Shown here: in pieces, positions 1 through 7,004 of the stretch
How positions within the stretch are numbered: position 1 is the stretch's first letter
Layout of the letters: the number at the start of each line of letters is the position of its first letter
NCBI RefSeq assembly: GCF_900142925.1
Contig: NZ_FRCN01000011.1
Span: forward strand, 248,001 to 312,000
DNA: 64,000 nucleotides
From: Chitinophaga sp. CF418
GTDB taxonomy: Bacteria; Bacteroidota; Bacteroidia; Chitinophagales; Chitinophagaceae
Direction: 5' to 3'
Translations under genes and position numbers: made by a program
The notes under the pieces: model-generated
The model's input: the letters and a program-made list of their open reading frames with translations, nothing else
The model's database searches: none
What the model was told of the DNA's origin: nothing

Positions 1-92
1 GCATTTTCGTGTTTGGCAGTATTACTTCCTCCGCAAGCCTGTAGCATCCAGGCGGCCAGCAAAGTAGCGGCAAAAAAAGTGAGTTTTTTCAT
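1..92 (-). CDS. Lipoprotein, N-terminal fragment (runs off window)
   Basis: The first 30 codons of a minus-strand gene are visible, starting at an ATG whose first base is 92. The peptide has a Lys-Lys n-region, a hydrophobic core and a lipobox ending LQAC at residue 20, followed by GGSN. This is a type II signal peptide, so the protein is expected to be a lipid-anchored envelope protein. The rest lies outside the window, so no function can be given. It is divergent from the TetR gene at 398, and about 300 bases separate the two starts. Confidence 0.6.
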   Translation of the reverse strand, partial: MKKLTFFAATLLAAWMLQACGGSNTAKHEN

Positions 93-340
93 TTGTACCC
101 TTTTTGGTTTAACAATTTTTAGATGTAATCAGTAATAACGTCTCATATAGTTTACGCCTGTTGTTTTGCAAAAAGAGTACCATGCCAGCCTGTAGGCAGA
201 ACAGATGGCGAACCAATCCGTGCAGACCTTTACCCTTTCTTATTTGGCAACTGCGGCCTGTACTATAATGATAATCAATACTTATAAAAGAAATTTGTAG
301 ATCAATCTCCCCGTCCTGTCCTTTCGGAGAATACAATTCC

Positions 341-354
341 AGAACATTCGTTCT
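341..354. promoter_or_regulatory. Operator-like palindrome 1 upstream of tetR
   Basis: AGAACATTCGTTCT is a perfect AGAAC-N4-GTTCT dyad. Near-copies occur at 365-378 and 990-1003. I infer a binding site for the TetR protein encoded at 398-970. Its centre is 24 bases upstream of the centre of the second copy. Confidence 0.55.
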
Positions 355-361
355 AAAATAA

Positions 362-393
362 TTTGGAACATTCATTCTGAAATTCTAATTTTG
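362..393 (+). promoter_or_regulatory. Promoter of tetR with embedded operator
   Basis: TTTG at 362-365 and TAATTTTG at 386-393 are separated by 20 bases, matching the Bacteroidota primary-sigma promoter pattern (TTTG, about 19-20 bases, TAnnTTTG). The second operator copy, GGAACATTCATTCT at 365-378, fills the spacer, which is a classic position for repression by occlusion. The -7 element ends only four bases before the ATG at 398, so transcription would start at or very near the start codon and the mRNA may be almost leaderless. Confidence 0.6.
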
Positions 394-397
394 CGAC

Positions 398-970
398 ATG
401 GCACGGAATAAAGCATTTGATCCTGAGGAAAGGCTGGAAAAAGCAAGGGATCTCTTCTGGGAGAAGGGGTACAATGCTACATCTATGCAGGACCTCGTGG
501 AAGGTATGCAACTGAACCGGGCCAGTATATATGATACTTACGGCGACAAATACGCCCTCTTTCAGCAGTGCCTGCAGAACTACGCAAAAGAGAAGCTATT
601 TGATTACAAACAGTGCTGTGATAAGGTCTCTCCTATGACAGCAGTGGAAAGTATCGTACGAAGAGCCGTAACGAACAGGAAAGAGGGTAAAACCTGCCTG
701 ATGGTCAAAACATCCTTCGAACTGGCTTCTATGGATGACGGTATCAAAATGATCGTTCAGGAACAGGCCAAAGCAAGCATCCGCGTTTTACAGGAACTAT
801 TGGAAAAAGCCAAACAGATGAATGAGATACCGGCAGAGAAAGACCCTGCCACATTAGCCCAGTTCCTTTACGCCAGCTTCAGCTCCCTCTGGATGATGGA
901 CGTTCTTTTTGGTGATAAAGAGATGTTGGAACGTATGGCAGACCATATATTGGATAGCATCAGGCATTGA
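398..970 (+). CDS. TetR/AcrR-family transcriptional regulator
   Basis: A 190-residue protein of normal TetR length. Residues about 8-55 form the helix-turn-helix domain, with the family pattern of a FWEKGY-type turn followed by ASIYDTYGDK and a downstream LF. The C-terminal ligand-binding domain is variable, as usual, so the inducer cannot be read from sequence. The gene immediately downstream in the same direction encodes an Old Yellow Enzyme. That pairing resembles NemR-NemA of enterobacteria, where the repressor senses electrophiles and controls the reductase. Three matching palindromes, two before this gene and one before the reductase gene, support self-regulation plus control of the reductase. 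The TetR family call is firm; the electrophile-sensing role is inference. Confidence 0.88.
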   Translation: MARNKAFDPEERLEKARDLFWEKGYNATSMQDLVEGMQLNRASIYDTYGDKYALFQQCLQNYAKEKLFDYKQCCDKVSPMTAVESIVRRAVTNRKEGKTCLMVKTSFELASMDDGIKMIVQEQAKASIRVLQELLEKAKQMNEIPAEKDPATLAQFLYASFSSLWMMDVLFGDKEMLERMADHILDSIRH

Positions 971-989
971 TATTTTTTTACCTTTTTTT

Positions 990-1003
990 GGAACAATCAT
1001 TCT
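990..1003. promoter_or_regulatory. Operator-like palindrome 3 upstream of OYE gene
   Basis: GGAACAATCATTCT differs by one base from the copy at 365-378, and both follow directly on a TTTG (here 987-990). The matching context suggests the same repressor occludes the -35-like element of the reductase gene. A good TAnnTTTG box is not visible 19-21 bases downstream, so the promoter itself is less certain. Confidence 0.5.
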
Positions 1004-1027
1004 GGAATCATTAACGAAACGACAGGC

Positions 1028-2059
1028 ATGTATCCAACATTATTATCATCCACTACAATAGGCAATTACGCCATATCCAACAAGGTAGTTATGGCGCCTA
1101 CCTTGAGCAAGACGCACGTCCCTGCGGGCATTCCGAACGACGTGATGGTGAACTACTATAGCCAGCGGGCCAAAGCAGGCCTGATCATAGCAGAGGGGAC
1201 CGGTCCTGCGGAAAACGGTATGGGCAAGGCACACATGCCCGGCATTTACAGCAAGGACCAGATAGCGGGATGGAAAAAAGTTACAAAGGCAGTTCATGAG
1301 AACGGAGGCCGGATCTTCCTGCAGATCATGCATACAGGGCGCATATCACACCCGGCAAATATGCCGGGAAAAGCAGAGGTGATTGCTCCTTCAGCAGTTA
1401 CCGCCAAAGGTGAGATATGGACAGAGCAACACGGATGGCAACCATATGCCACTCCAAGAGCTATGACCACTTCAGAAGTGCAGAAGATGGTGCAGCAATA
1501 TGTGAAAGCAGCCACCCAGGCTATTGCAGCCGGGTTTGACGGAGTAGAGCTGCACGCAGCACATGGCTACCTGATGGACCAGTTCCTGCATCCTGACACT
1601 AATCAGCGTACAGATAAATATGGCGGCAGCATCCCAAACAGGATTCGCTTTATACTGGAAACAGTAGCCGCTGTAAGTCATGCCATCGGCAAACACCGCA
1701 CGGGCATCCGCCTGTCGCCTTACAGCCAGGTAAATGACCTGCAGCATCATGATGAGATAGATGCTACTTACGAATACCTCGTGGATGCACTGGATACGTA
1801 TGGTTTATCTTACATCCATCTGCTGCCGGAACATTCCACCCCGGCTACCCTGATAGCTGGTATCCGCTCAAGGTTCAACGGTACGCTCATCCTGAATGGT
1901 GATTACGATGCAATACGTGCAGAACAGACAGTGCTGAATGGATTAGCAGATCTCATCGCTTTCGAAAATCCATGTGTTTCTTCCCCCCTCTCCGGAAAGT
2001 TTGAAATGACTTCCAGTGAGCCACTTAAAAAACCCAATTACGCTTGCGCGAATTGTTGA
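1028..2059 (+). CDS. Old Yellow Enzyme family FMN-dependent alkene reductase
   Basis: A 343-residue TIM-barrel flavoenzyme of the NemA/OYE family, expected to be cytosolic. It should reduce activated C=C bonds (enones, maleimides, nitro compounds) with NAD(P)H via FMN. Visible family markers are the QIMHTGR stretch at residues 99-105, the APSAV segment near 120, and HAAHGYLMDQFL at 176-187. In the last segment His176 and His179 bind the substrate oxyanion and Tyr181 is the usual proton donor. A KYGGS motif follows near 197. The C-terminus is somewhat shorter than typical NemA (about 365), and the usual FGRPFIANP phosphate-binding stretch reads FENPCVSSP, so substrate or cofactor handling may differ. 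It sits 57 bases after the TetR gene and carries a copy of its operator. The family assignment is certain; the natural substrate is unknown. Confidence 0.9.
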   Translation: MYPTLLSSTTIGNYAISNKVVMAPTLSKTHVPAGIPNDVMVNYYSQRAKAGLIIAEGTGPAENGMGKAHMPGIYSKDQIAGWKKVTKAVHENGGRIFLQIMHTGRISHPANMPGKAEVIAPSAVTAKGEIWTEQHGWQPYATPRAMTTSEVQKMVQQYVKAATQAIAAGFDGVELHAAHGYLMDQFLHPDTNQRTDKYGGSIPNRIRFILETVAAVSHAIGKHRTGIRLSPYSQVNDLQHHDEIDATYEYLVDALDTYGLSYIHLLPEHSTPATLIAGIRSRFNGTLILNGDYDAIRAEQTVLNGLADLIAFENPCVSSPLSGKFEMTSSEPLKKPNYACANC

Positions 2060-2089
2060 TCATAAATCTGAGAGTTGTTTAGTTGTTTA

Positions 2090-2122
2090 CACTTCCGTAA
2101 CGGAAGAGCTGTTGCGGAAGTG
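2090..2122 (+). terminator. Stem-loop downstream of OYE gene, possible terminator
   Basis: CACTTCCG at 2090-2097 pairs with CGGAAGTG at 2115-2122, and an internal CGGAAG at 2101-2106 offers an alternative pairing with the left arm. A weak T-rich stretch (GTTCTTTC) follows. It lies 31 bases after the OYE stop codon. The poor T-run makes termination uncertain. Confidence 0.35.
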
Positions 2123-2254
2123 GTTCTTTCAGGTAAGGAATCAGGATACTTTAGTGTAGGATATAAATACGATTAGCTTTTAGTCAATCACCTGAGGGAA
2201 CGTTAAATAGGTAAATAGAACTTAGGCTGGGAAGAGCAATTCTCAAATAGTGCC

Positions 2255-2374
2255 GGCAGTATAAAATGGGCAGGATCTGTTTTTTAGAATAATATTAGAC
2301 GTAAACAGATAGGATTTCAAAAAACAGCTTAGCCATAATTAGCATATAGCAGATCAGGCCCATTTTATACTGCC
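2255..2374 (-). repeat. Long nested inverted repeat at the 3' end of the uxa operon
   Basis: Arms at 2255-2279 and 2350-2374 are complementary over 25 bases with two mismatches; the core is CAGTATAAAATGGGC against GCCCATTTTATACTG. Inside the loop CTGTTTTTT at 2276-2284 and AAAAAACAG at 2322-2330 form a competing second pair. It starts 27 bases beyond the uxaC stop codon and no gene lies within it. It may end or stabilise the uxa mRNA, or be a small palindromic mobile remnant. The remainder of the 342-base gap 2060-2401 shows nothing else I can support. Confidence 0.5.
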
Positions 2375-2401
2375 CGGATTTCTATGAAAACAGGGTGCTA
2401 G

Positions 2402-3844
2402 TTACCGACTGACGCCAGCTTCAACGCCGAGTTCTTTCCAGTTGAAATATTGTTGTGCGTTATAGTAGCAGATGTCTTTTACCACCTTGCCGATCCATTC
2501 TATGTCGTTTGGCAATTCTCCGTTTTCAACCTCCTGTCCCAGCAATTCACATACGATACGACGGAAATATTCATGACGCGGATAAGATAAAAAGCTGCGT
2601 GAATCTGTCAGCATACCCACAAAGCGACTCAACAATCCCATATTGGATAAAGCATTCAGCTGCCTGATCATACCATCCTTCTGATCCAGGAACCACCATG
2701 CAGAACCGAATTGTACCTTTCCTGCAATAGAGCCATCATTAAAGTTACCGATCATAGTGGCGAGCAGTTCATTATCAGCCGGATTGAGATTGTAGAGGAT
2801 AGTCCGGGCCAGTTTATCCTGACTATCCAGCCGGTCCAGGAACTTCGCCAATGCTCTTGCCTGTGAGAAGTCGCCGATAGAGTCCCAACCGGTATCAGGT
2901 CCTAACAAGCGCATCATACGGGAGTTATTGTTGCGTAATGCGCCCAGGTGATATTGCTGTACCCAGCCCTTCTCCCAGTCCCATTCCGCCAGCTGTAACA
3001 GCAATGCAGACTTGATCTGTCTTGCTTCCTGCAGGCTGAGTGTATGGCCACCTCTTACCTTCCCGAAAATAGCATGGATATCTTTCTCCTGGAAATCTTC
3101 CGCATAGATCTCTTCGATACCATGGTCAGATACAGAACATCCCTGTGAGGCAAAGAAATCGTGCCTGTTCTTCAATGCATCCAGCAGATCAGTGTAAGTA
3201 GCGATAGTGATACCGGAAGCTTCCTCCAGGCGTTGCAGGTATTGATTGTATTTTTCGGGGTCATCTACATTCATGGATTGATCAGGCCGGAAAGCAGGCA
3301 GAATAGGTATTTCAAAGCCATCCTGTCTTAACTGCTGATGATGTTCCAGCGTATCAGCCGGATCATCTGTTGTACAAACCAATGCCACATTCATCTTACG
3401 CAACAGGTTGCGTGTGCTGTAGGCGCTGGTTCCCAGCTGTGCGCTGGCATTATAATAAATGTCTGCTGCCGAAGCAGGATTCAGTACATCATGAATATCG
3501 AAGTAACGCTGCAATTCCAGGTGCGTCCAATGATACAATGGATTACGCAGGGTGTAAGGTACTGTCTCTGCCCATTTCTCAAACTTCTCCAGGTCAGATC
3601 TGCTGCCGGTGCAATAGCTTTCAGGCACCCCATTGGTACGCATCGCCCTCCACTTATAGTGATCTCCATACAGCCATGCCTGCGTAAGATTGCCAAAGCG
3701 GGTATCAGCCGCTATCTGCGCGGGTGGCAGGTGGCAGTGATAGTCGATTACAGGCATCTCTTTTGCATAGTCGTGGTACAAACGTTTCGCAGTATTATTA
3801 CTCAGGAGAAAGTGTTCATCCAGGAACTTCTTCATTGTTGACAT
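2402..3844 (-). CDS. uxaC: Uronate (glucuronate/galacturonate) isomerase
   Basis: A 480-residue enzyme of the amidohydrolase superfamily, about the usual UxaC length (465-475). It interconverts D-galacturonate with D-tagaturonate and D-glucuronate with D-fructuronate, the first intracellular step of hexuronate use. The N-terminal DYHCHLPP segment carries the His-x-His metal motif (His36, His38), and the sequence is colinear with the family throughout. Start: ATG at 3844; a second ATG three codons in is possible. It is the last gene of the minus-strand pectin operon, 19 bases after uxaA. Together with uxaB and uxaA it gives a complete galacturonate-to-KDG route. Confidence 0.95.
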   Translation of the reverse strand: MSTMKKFLDEHFLLSNNTAKRLYHDYAKEMPVIDYHCHLPPAQIAADTRFGNLTQAWLYGDHYKWRAMRTNGVPESYCTGSRSDLEKFEKWAETVPYTLRNPLYHWTHLELQRYFDIHDVLNPASAADIYYNASAQLGTSAYSTRNLLRKMNVALVCTTDDPADTLEHHQQLRQDGFEIPILPAFRPDQSMNVDDPEKYNQYLQRLEEASGITIATYTDLLDALKNRHDFFASQGCSVSDHGIEEIYAEDFQEKDIHAIFGKVRGGHTLSLQEARQIKSALLLQLAEWDWEKGWVQQYHLGALRNNNSRMMRLLGPDTGWDSIGDFSQARALAKFLDRLDSQDKLARTILYNLNPADNELLATMIGNFNDGSIAGKVQFGSAWWFLDQKDGMIRQLNALSNMGLLSRFVGMLTDSRSFLSYPRHEYFRRIVCELLGQEVENGELPNDIEWIGKVVKDICYYNAQQYFNWKELGVEAGVSR

Positions 3845-3863
3845 TAATTAATAATTAGTAAGA

Positions 3864-5531
3864 TTACAGTGACACACCTCTTTTCCAGGGAATGAAATCA
3901 TCCTGTCCGTTGATAACGGATCTGGCTTTTGTAATTCCGCTGGCCACATCGATCACATAGTTGAGAATGCGTTCACCAGCTTCCGGAATGGACTCTTCTC
4001 CATCGATGATAGTGCCTGTATTGATATCGATTATATCGGGCATCCGCTCATAGAGCTTTGTATTACTGGAAAGTTTTATGACGGGCGTCACGGGATTGCC
4101 GGTAGGCGTACCCAAACCGGTTGTGAATAATACAATAGTAGCCCCTGCCCCTACTTCTGCGGTTGTTGACTCCACATCGTTACCGGGCGTGCAAAGCAGA
4201 TTGAGCCCCGCTTTACTCACCTGCTGCGGATAATCCAGTACAGCTGTTACCGGCGAAGTACCACCTTTCTTAGCTGCTCCTGCTGATTTAATAGCGTCTG
4301 TGATCAGACCATCTTTAATATTACCTGGTGAGGGGTTCATATCAAAACCAGAACCTGCTTCTTCCGCACGGCGTGCGTAGGTGCGTATCAGGTCTATAAA
4401 GCGTAATGCATCTTTTTCATCAACACAACGGTCACTCAGCTCCTGCTCTACACCGCACAGCTCCGGAAATTCGGATAATATTACCGAACCACCCAAGGCT
4501 ACCAGCAGGTCAGAAGTATAGCCAATAGCCGGATTGGCAGAGATACCGGAGAAACCATCTGAGCCTCCGCATTCAAGTCCTATACATAGTTTGGACAGTG
4601 GAGCAGGCTGACGGGTGATGGTATTGGCCTGGATCAATCCTGCCATGGTCTGCTTCACAGCCGCAGTGATCAATGCCTGCTCAGTACCTGTCTGTTGCTG
4701 ATCCAATATGTATAAAGGTTTACTGAACTGAGGCGACCTCTTTTTTATCTCTTCTTCGAGCATTGAGATCTGTGCATTCTGGCATCCCAGGCTTAGTACG
4801 GTGGCGCCAGCTACATTCGCATGGGTAATATATCCGGCCAGCAGACCGCACAACGTCTGTGCATCCTGTCTGATACCACCACAGCCACCTTCATGTGTCA
4901 GGAACTTGATACCGTCTACATTTTCGAAAAGGCGGGGTTGCAGTGCTGCGCCATCATCTTCAGTATACACTGTTTCAAGTATACCATTGGCATCTGCGCC
5001 TTGTCTGTATTGCTCCGCCAGCTTGCGGGCAAATGCCGCATATTTCTTCGGGCGGCCATATCCCAGTTCTTCTACCAGTGTTTCCCTTAATACTTCCACG
5101 TTCCTGTTCTCACAAAATACCATCGGTATCACCAGCCAGTAATTGCCTGTACCTACACTGCCATCTGCGCGGTGATATCCCATAAATGTGCGTTGCTGCC
5201 ATTTGGATATATCCGGTATATGCCAGGAGGTCCTTCTTGCGGGCGCCAGTTGAAAATCACTTGCGGCATGCTGCACATTACCTACCGCTATTTTAGCGCC
5301 GGCCGGCAATGCTTGTTTTGCACGGCCTACCAGCACACCATACATCGTTATGGCATCTCCCGTATTGAGCGCTGTTTCCGTAAACTTGTGCTTTGCCGGT
5401 ATATCTTCCGCTACGGTATATACCTGGCCGTTTTCCTGTACACTGTCTCCTTTTTTCAAGTCAGTAAGTGCCACTACCACATTATCATGCGGATGTACTT
5501 TTAACACTTTCCGTTTCATCCCCGTCGTCAT
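3864..5531 (-). CDS. uxaA: Altronate dehydratase
   Basis: A 555-residue cytosolic lyase that removes water from D-altronate to give 2-keto-3-deoxy-D-gluconate. The N-terminal 80 or so residues are a small SAF-like domain (KVHPHDNVVVALTDLKKGD), followed by the large altronate/galactarate dehydratase domain with Cys- and Gly-rich stretches such as THEGGCGG, SLGCQNAQ and GLECGGSDGFSG. Fused domains and this length are typical. The reading frame opens further upstream at a TTG (5552) that overlaps the uxaB stop; I prefer the ATG at 5531, or the one at 5519, as start. It lies between uxaB (13-base gap) and uxaC (19-base gap) in one transcription unit. Confidence 0.93.
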   Translation of the reverse strand: MTTGMKRKVLKVHPHDNVVVALTDLKKGDSVQENGQVYTVAEDIPAKHKFTETALNTGDAITMYGVLVGRAKQALPAGAKIAVGNVQHAASDFQLAPARRTSWHIPDISKWQQRTFMGYHRADGSVGTGNYWLVIPMVFCENRNVEVLRETLVEELGYGRPKKYAAFARKLAEQYRQGADANGILETVYTEDDGAALQPRLFENVDGIKFLTHEGGCGGIRQDAQTLCGLLAGYITHANVAGATVLSLGCQNAQISMLEEEIKKRSPQFSKPLYILDQQQTGTEQALITAAVKQTMAGLIQANTITRQPAPLSKLCIGLECGGSDGFSGISANPAIGYTSDLLVALGGSVILSEFPELCGVEQELSDRCVDEKDALRFIDLIRTYARRAEEAGSGFDMNPSPGNIKDGLITDAIKSAGAAKKGGTSPVTAVLDYPQQVSKAGLNLLCTPGNDVESTTAEVGAGATIVLFTTGLGTPTGNPVTPVIKLSSNTKLYERMPDIIDINTGTIIDGEESIPEAGERILNYVIDVASGITKARSVINGQDDFIPWKRGVSL

Positions 5532-5544
5532 ATCTGTTTTTGTT

Positions 5545-6990
5545 TTAAGCAATCGTTGTTTCTACTGATACTCTTCTGATCAATGAACCAGCTCCTTCAT
5601 TGAGCAATGCGCCCAGCATTACTGTTACCGCATGAGCGAAACCTGTCAATGCCGTCAGGTCTGTTCCCCATAAAGCAACATCCTTCAATACTGTTTGTAC
5701 CAGCACTGCAGGCTCCAGCTGCTGCCATTTCTCTTTGAAATAACCGGCATGATCGTCTGTTACATTACCTTCGCGCATGAACAGCAGGTAAGCTGCAAAG
5801 CCAAGCGCCGTCAATGCAGGCACTTCCTCAAAGCGCTGATAATGGCGTTGTAATACCGGTATCACCCGCATCTTCATCTTGGATGTGTATTGCATGGTGA
5901 TGCTTAACCATCGGTGTTCTATATAAGGATTTCTGAAGCGGTCCAACACACTTCCGGCAAAGCGTAATGCCGCATCTTCACGGATAGCCACATCTGTAAT
6001 AGCCGGTACTATTTCATGTTTCATCAGCGCAGATATGCAGCTTTCCATCGCAGCATCTTCCATCGCATCCTTTACTGTATCAAAGCCGGCTAAAGCGGCC
6101 AGTCCGCAGGTCAGCGTATGCGTGCCGTTCAGCAGACGTAATTTCAATTCGCGGAATACGTTGATGTCCGGTGCTAACACTACACCGCTATCGGCCTGGT
6201 AAAAAGCCAGTTTCTTCCTGACTGTTTCATTGTCTGTCTCTATTGCCCATAACGCATATGGCTCAGACATGATCATCAGTTTATCTTCATAGCCCAGTTG
6301 TTTTTCAACCACATCATGCGCTGCCGCAGGTAATGCACCGGGCACGATACGGTCTACCAGGGAATTGCAGATATGATTAGCTGTAGTTAACCATTGAATG
6401 AACGGCTCTTCCAGCTGATTACGCTTTGCCAGTTCCAGGAGTATAGTTTTCAGTTTAGTGCCATTGTCAGGGATCAACTCCGTAGGAATGATCACCATCC
6501 CTTTATCCGGATCTCCCTTGAAATGCTGGTAGCGCCGCAGGAGGAACGCCAGCAGCTTACCGGGGAAAGAAGCAGGTGGAGCAGCATGTACATTATCATC
6601 TGATAAAGTAATGCCTACTTCCGTGGTATTGGAGATCACTATTTCCATCTCAGGAGAAGCAGCGCAGGCCAATATTTCCTCCCATTCAGCAGCGGCAGAC
6701 AATACCCTGCTGATAGCCGCGTTAACAATATATTCCTCTACTCTGCGACCCTGCATGATGCCCTGTATACAATGCGTGTACAGGTTGTCCTGTTCCTGGT
6801 AGGCGTCCGTATTGCCTTTGTCCGTAGACTTGATCATAACAATGCGGCCATTGAAAATGCCTGCTTTATTGGCCTTGTCAATAAAATAATCCGGTAGTCC
6901 CCTTAACAATACCCCGGTACCGAATTGCAGCACCTTTTCGGGCAGCGCAGGAGGTTCTCCGCCGCTCAATAATTGTTTGTTCAATTGCAT
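5545..6990 (-). CDS. uxaB: Tagaturonate reductase (altronate oxidoreductase)
   Basis: A 481-residue NAD(H)-dependent dehydrogenase of the mannitol dehydrogenase / polyol-specific long-chain family. It reduces D-tagaturonate to D-altronate. The N-terminal Rossmann region shows LQFGTGVLLRG near residue 23, and the C-terminal domain contains the family's LRLLNGTHT motif. Length is normal for UxaB (about 483). It starts at an ATG only 14 bases after the GH105 gene, and its product feeds UxaA encoded directly downstream. A mannonate-type relative is possible in principle, but the uxaA and uxaC neighbours make the tagaturonate substrate the best reading. Confidence 0.92.
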   Translation of the reverse strand: MQLNKQLLSGGEPPALPEKVLQFGTGVLLRGLPDYFIDKANKAGIFNGRIVMIKSTDKGNTDAYQEQDNLYTHCIQGIMQGRRVEEYIVNAAISRVLSAAAEWEEILACAASPEMEIVISNTTEVGITLSDDNVHAAPPASFPGKLLAFLLRRYQHFKGDPDKGMVIIPTELIPDNGTKLKTILLELAKRNQLEEPFIQWLTTANHICNSLVDRIVPGALPAAAHDVVEKQLGYEDKLMIMSEPYALWAIETDNETVRKKLAFYQADSGVVLAPDINVFRELKLRLLNGTHTLTCGLAALAGFDTVKDAMEDAAMESCISALMKHEIVPAITDVAIREDAALRFAGSVLDRFRNPYIEHRWLSITMQYTSKMKMRVIPVLQRHYQRFEEVPALTALGFAAYLLFMREGNVTDDHAGYFKEKWQQLEPAVLVQTVLKDVALWGTDLTALTGFAHAVTVMLGALLNEGAGSLIRRVSVETTIA

Positions 6991-7004
6991 ATGCCTCGTT
7001 TACA

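Noticed and set aside
109..375. Open frame of 88 codons on the minus strand upstream of tetR
   Set aside because: It covers the tetR promoter and both operator copies, has no recognisable domain, and is most likely chance.
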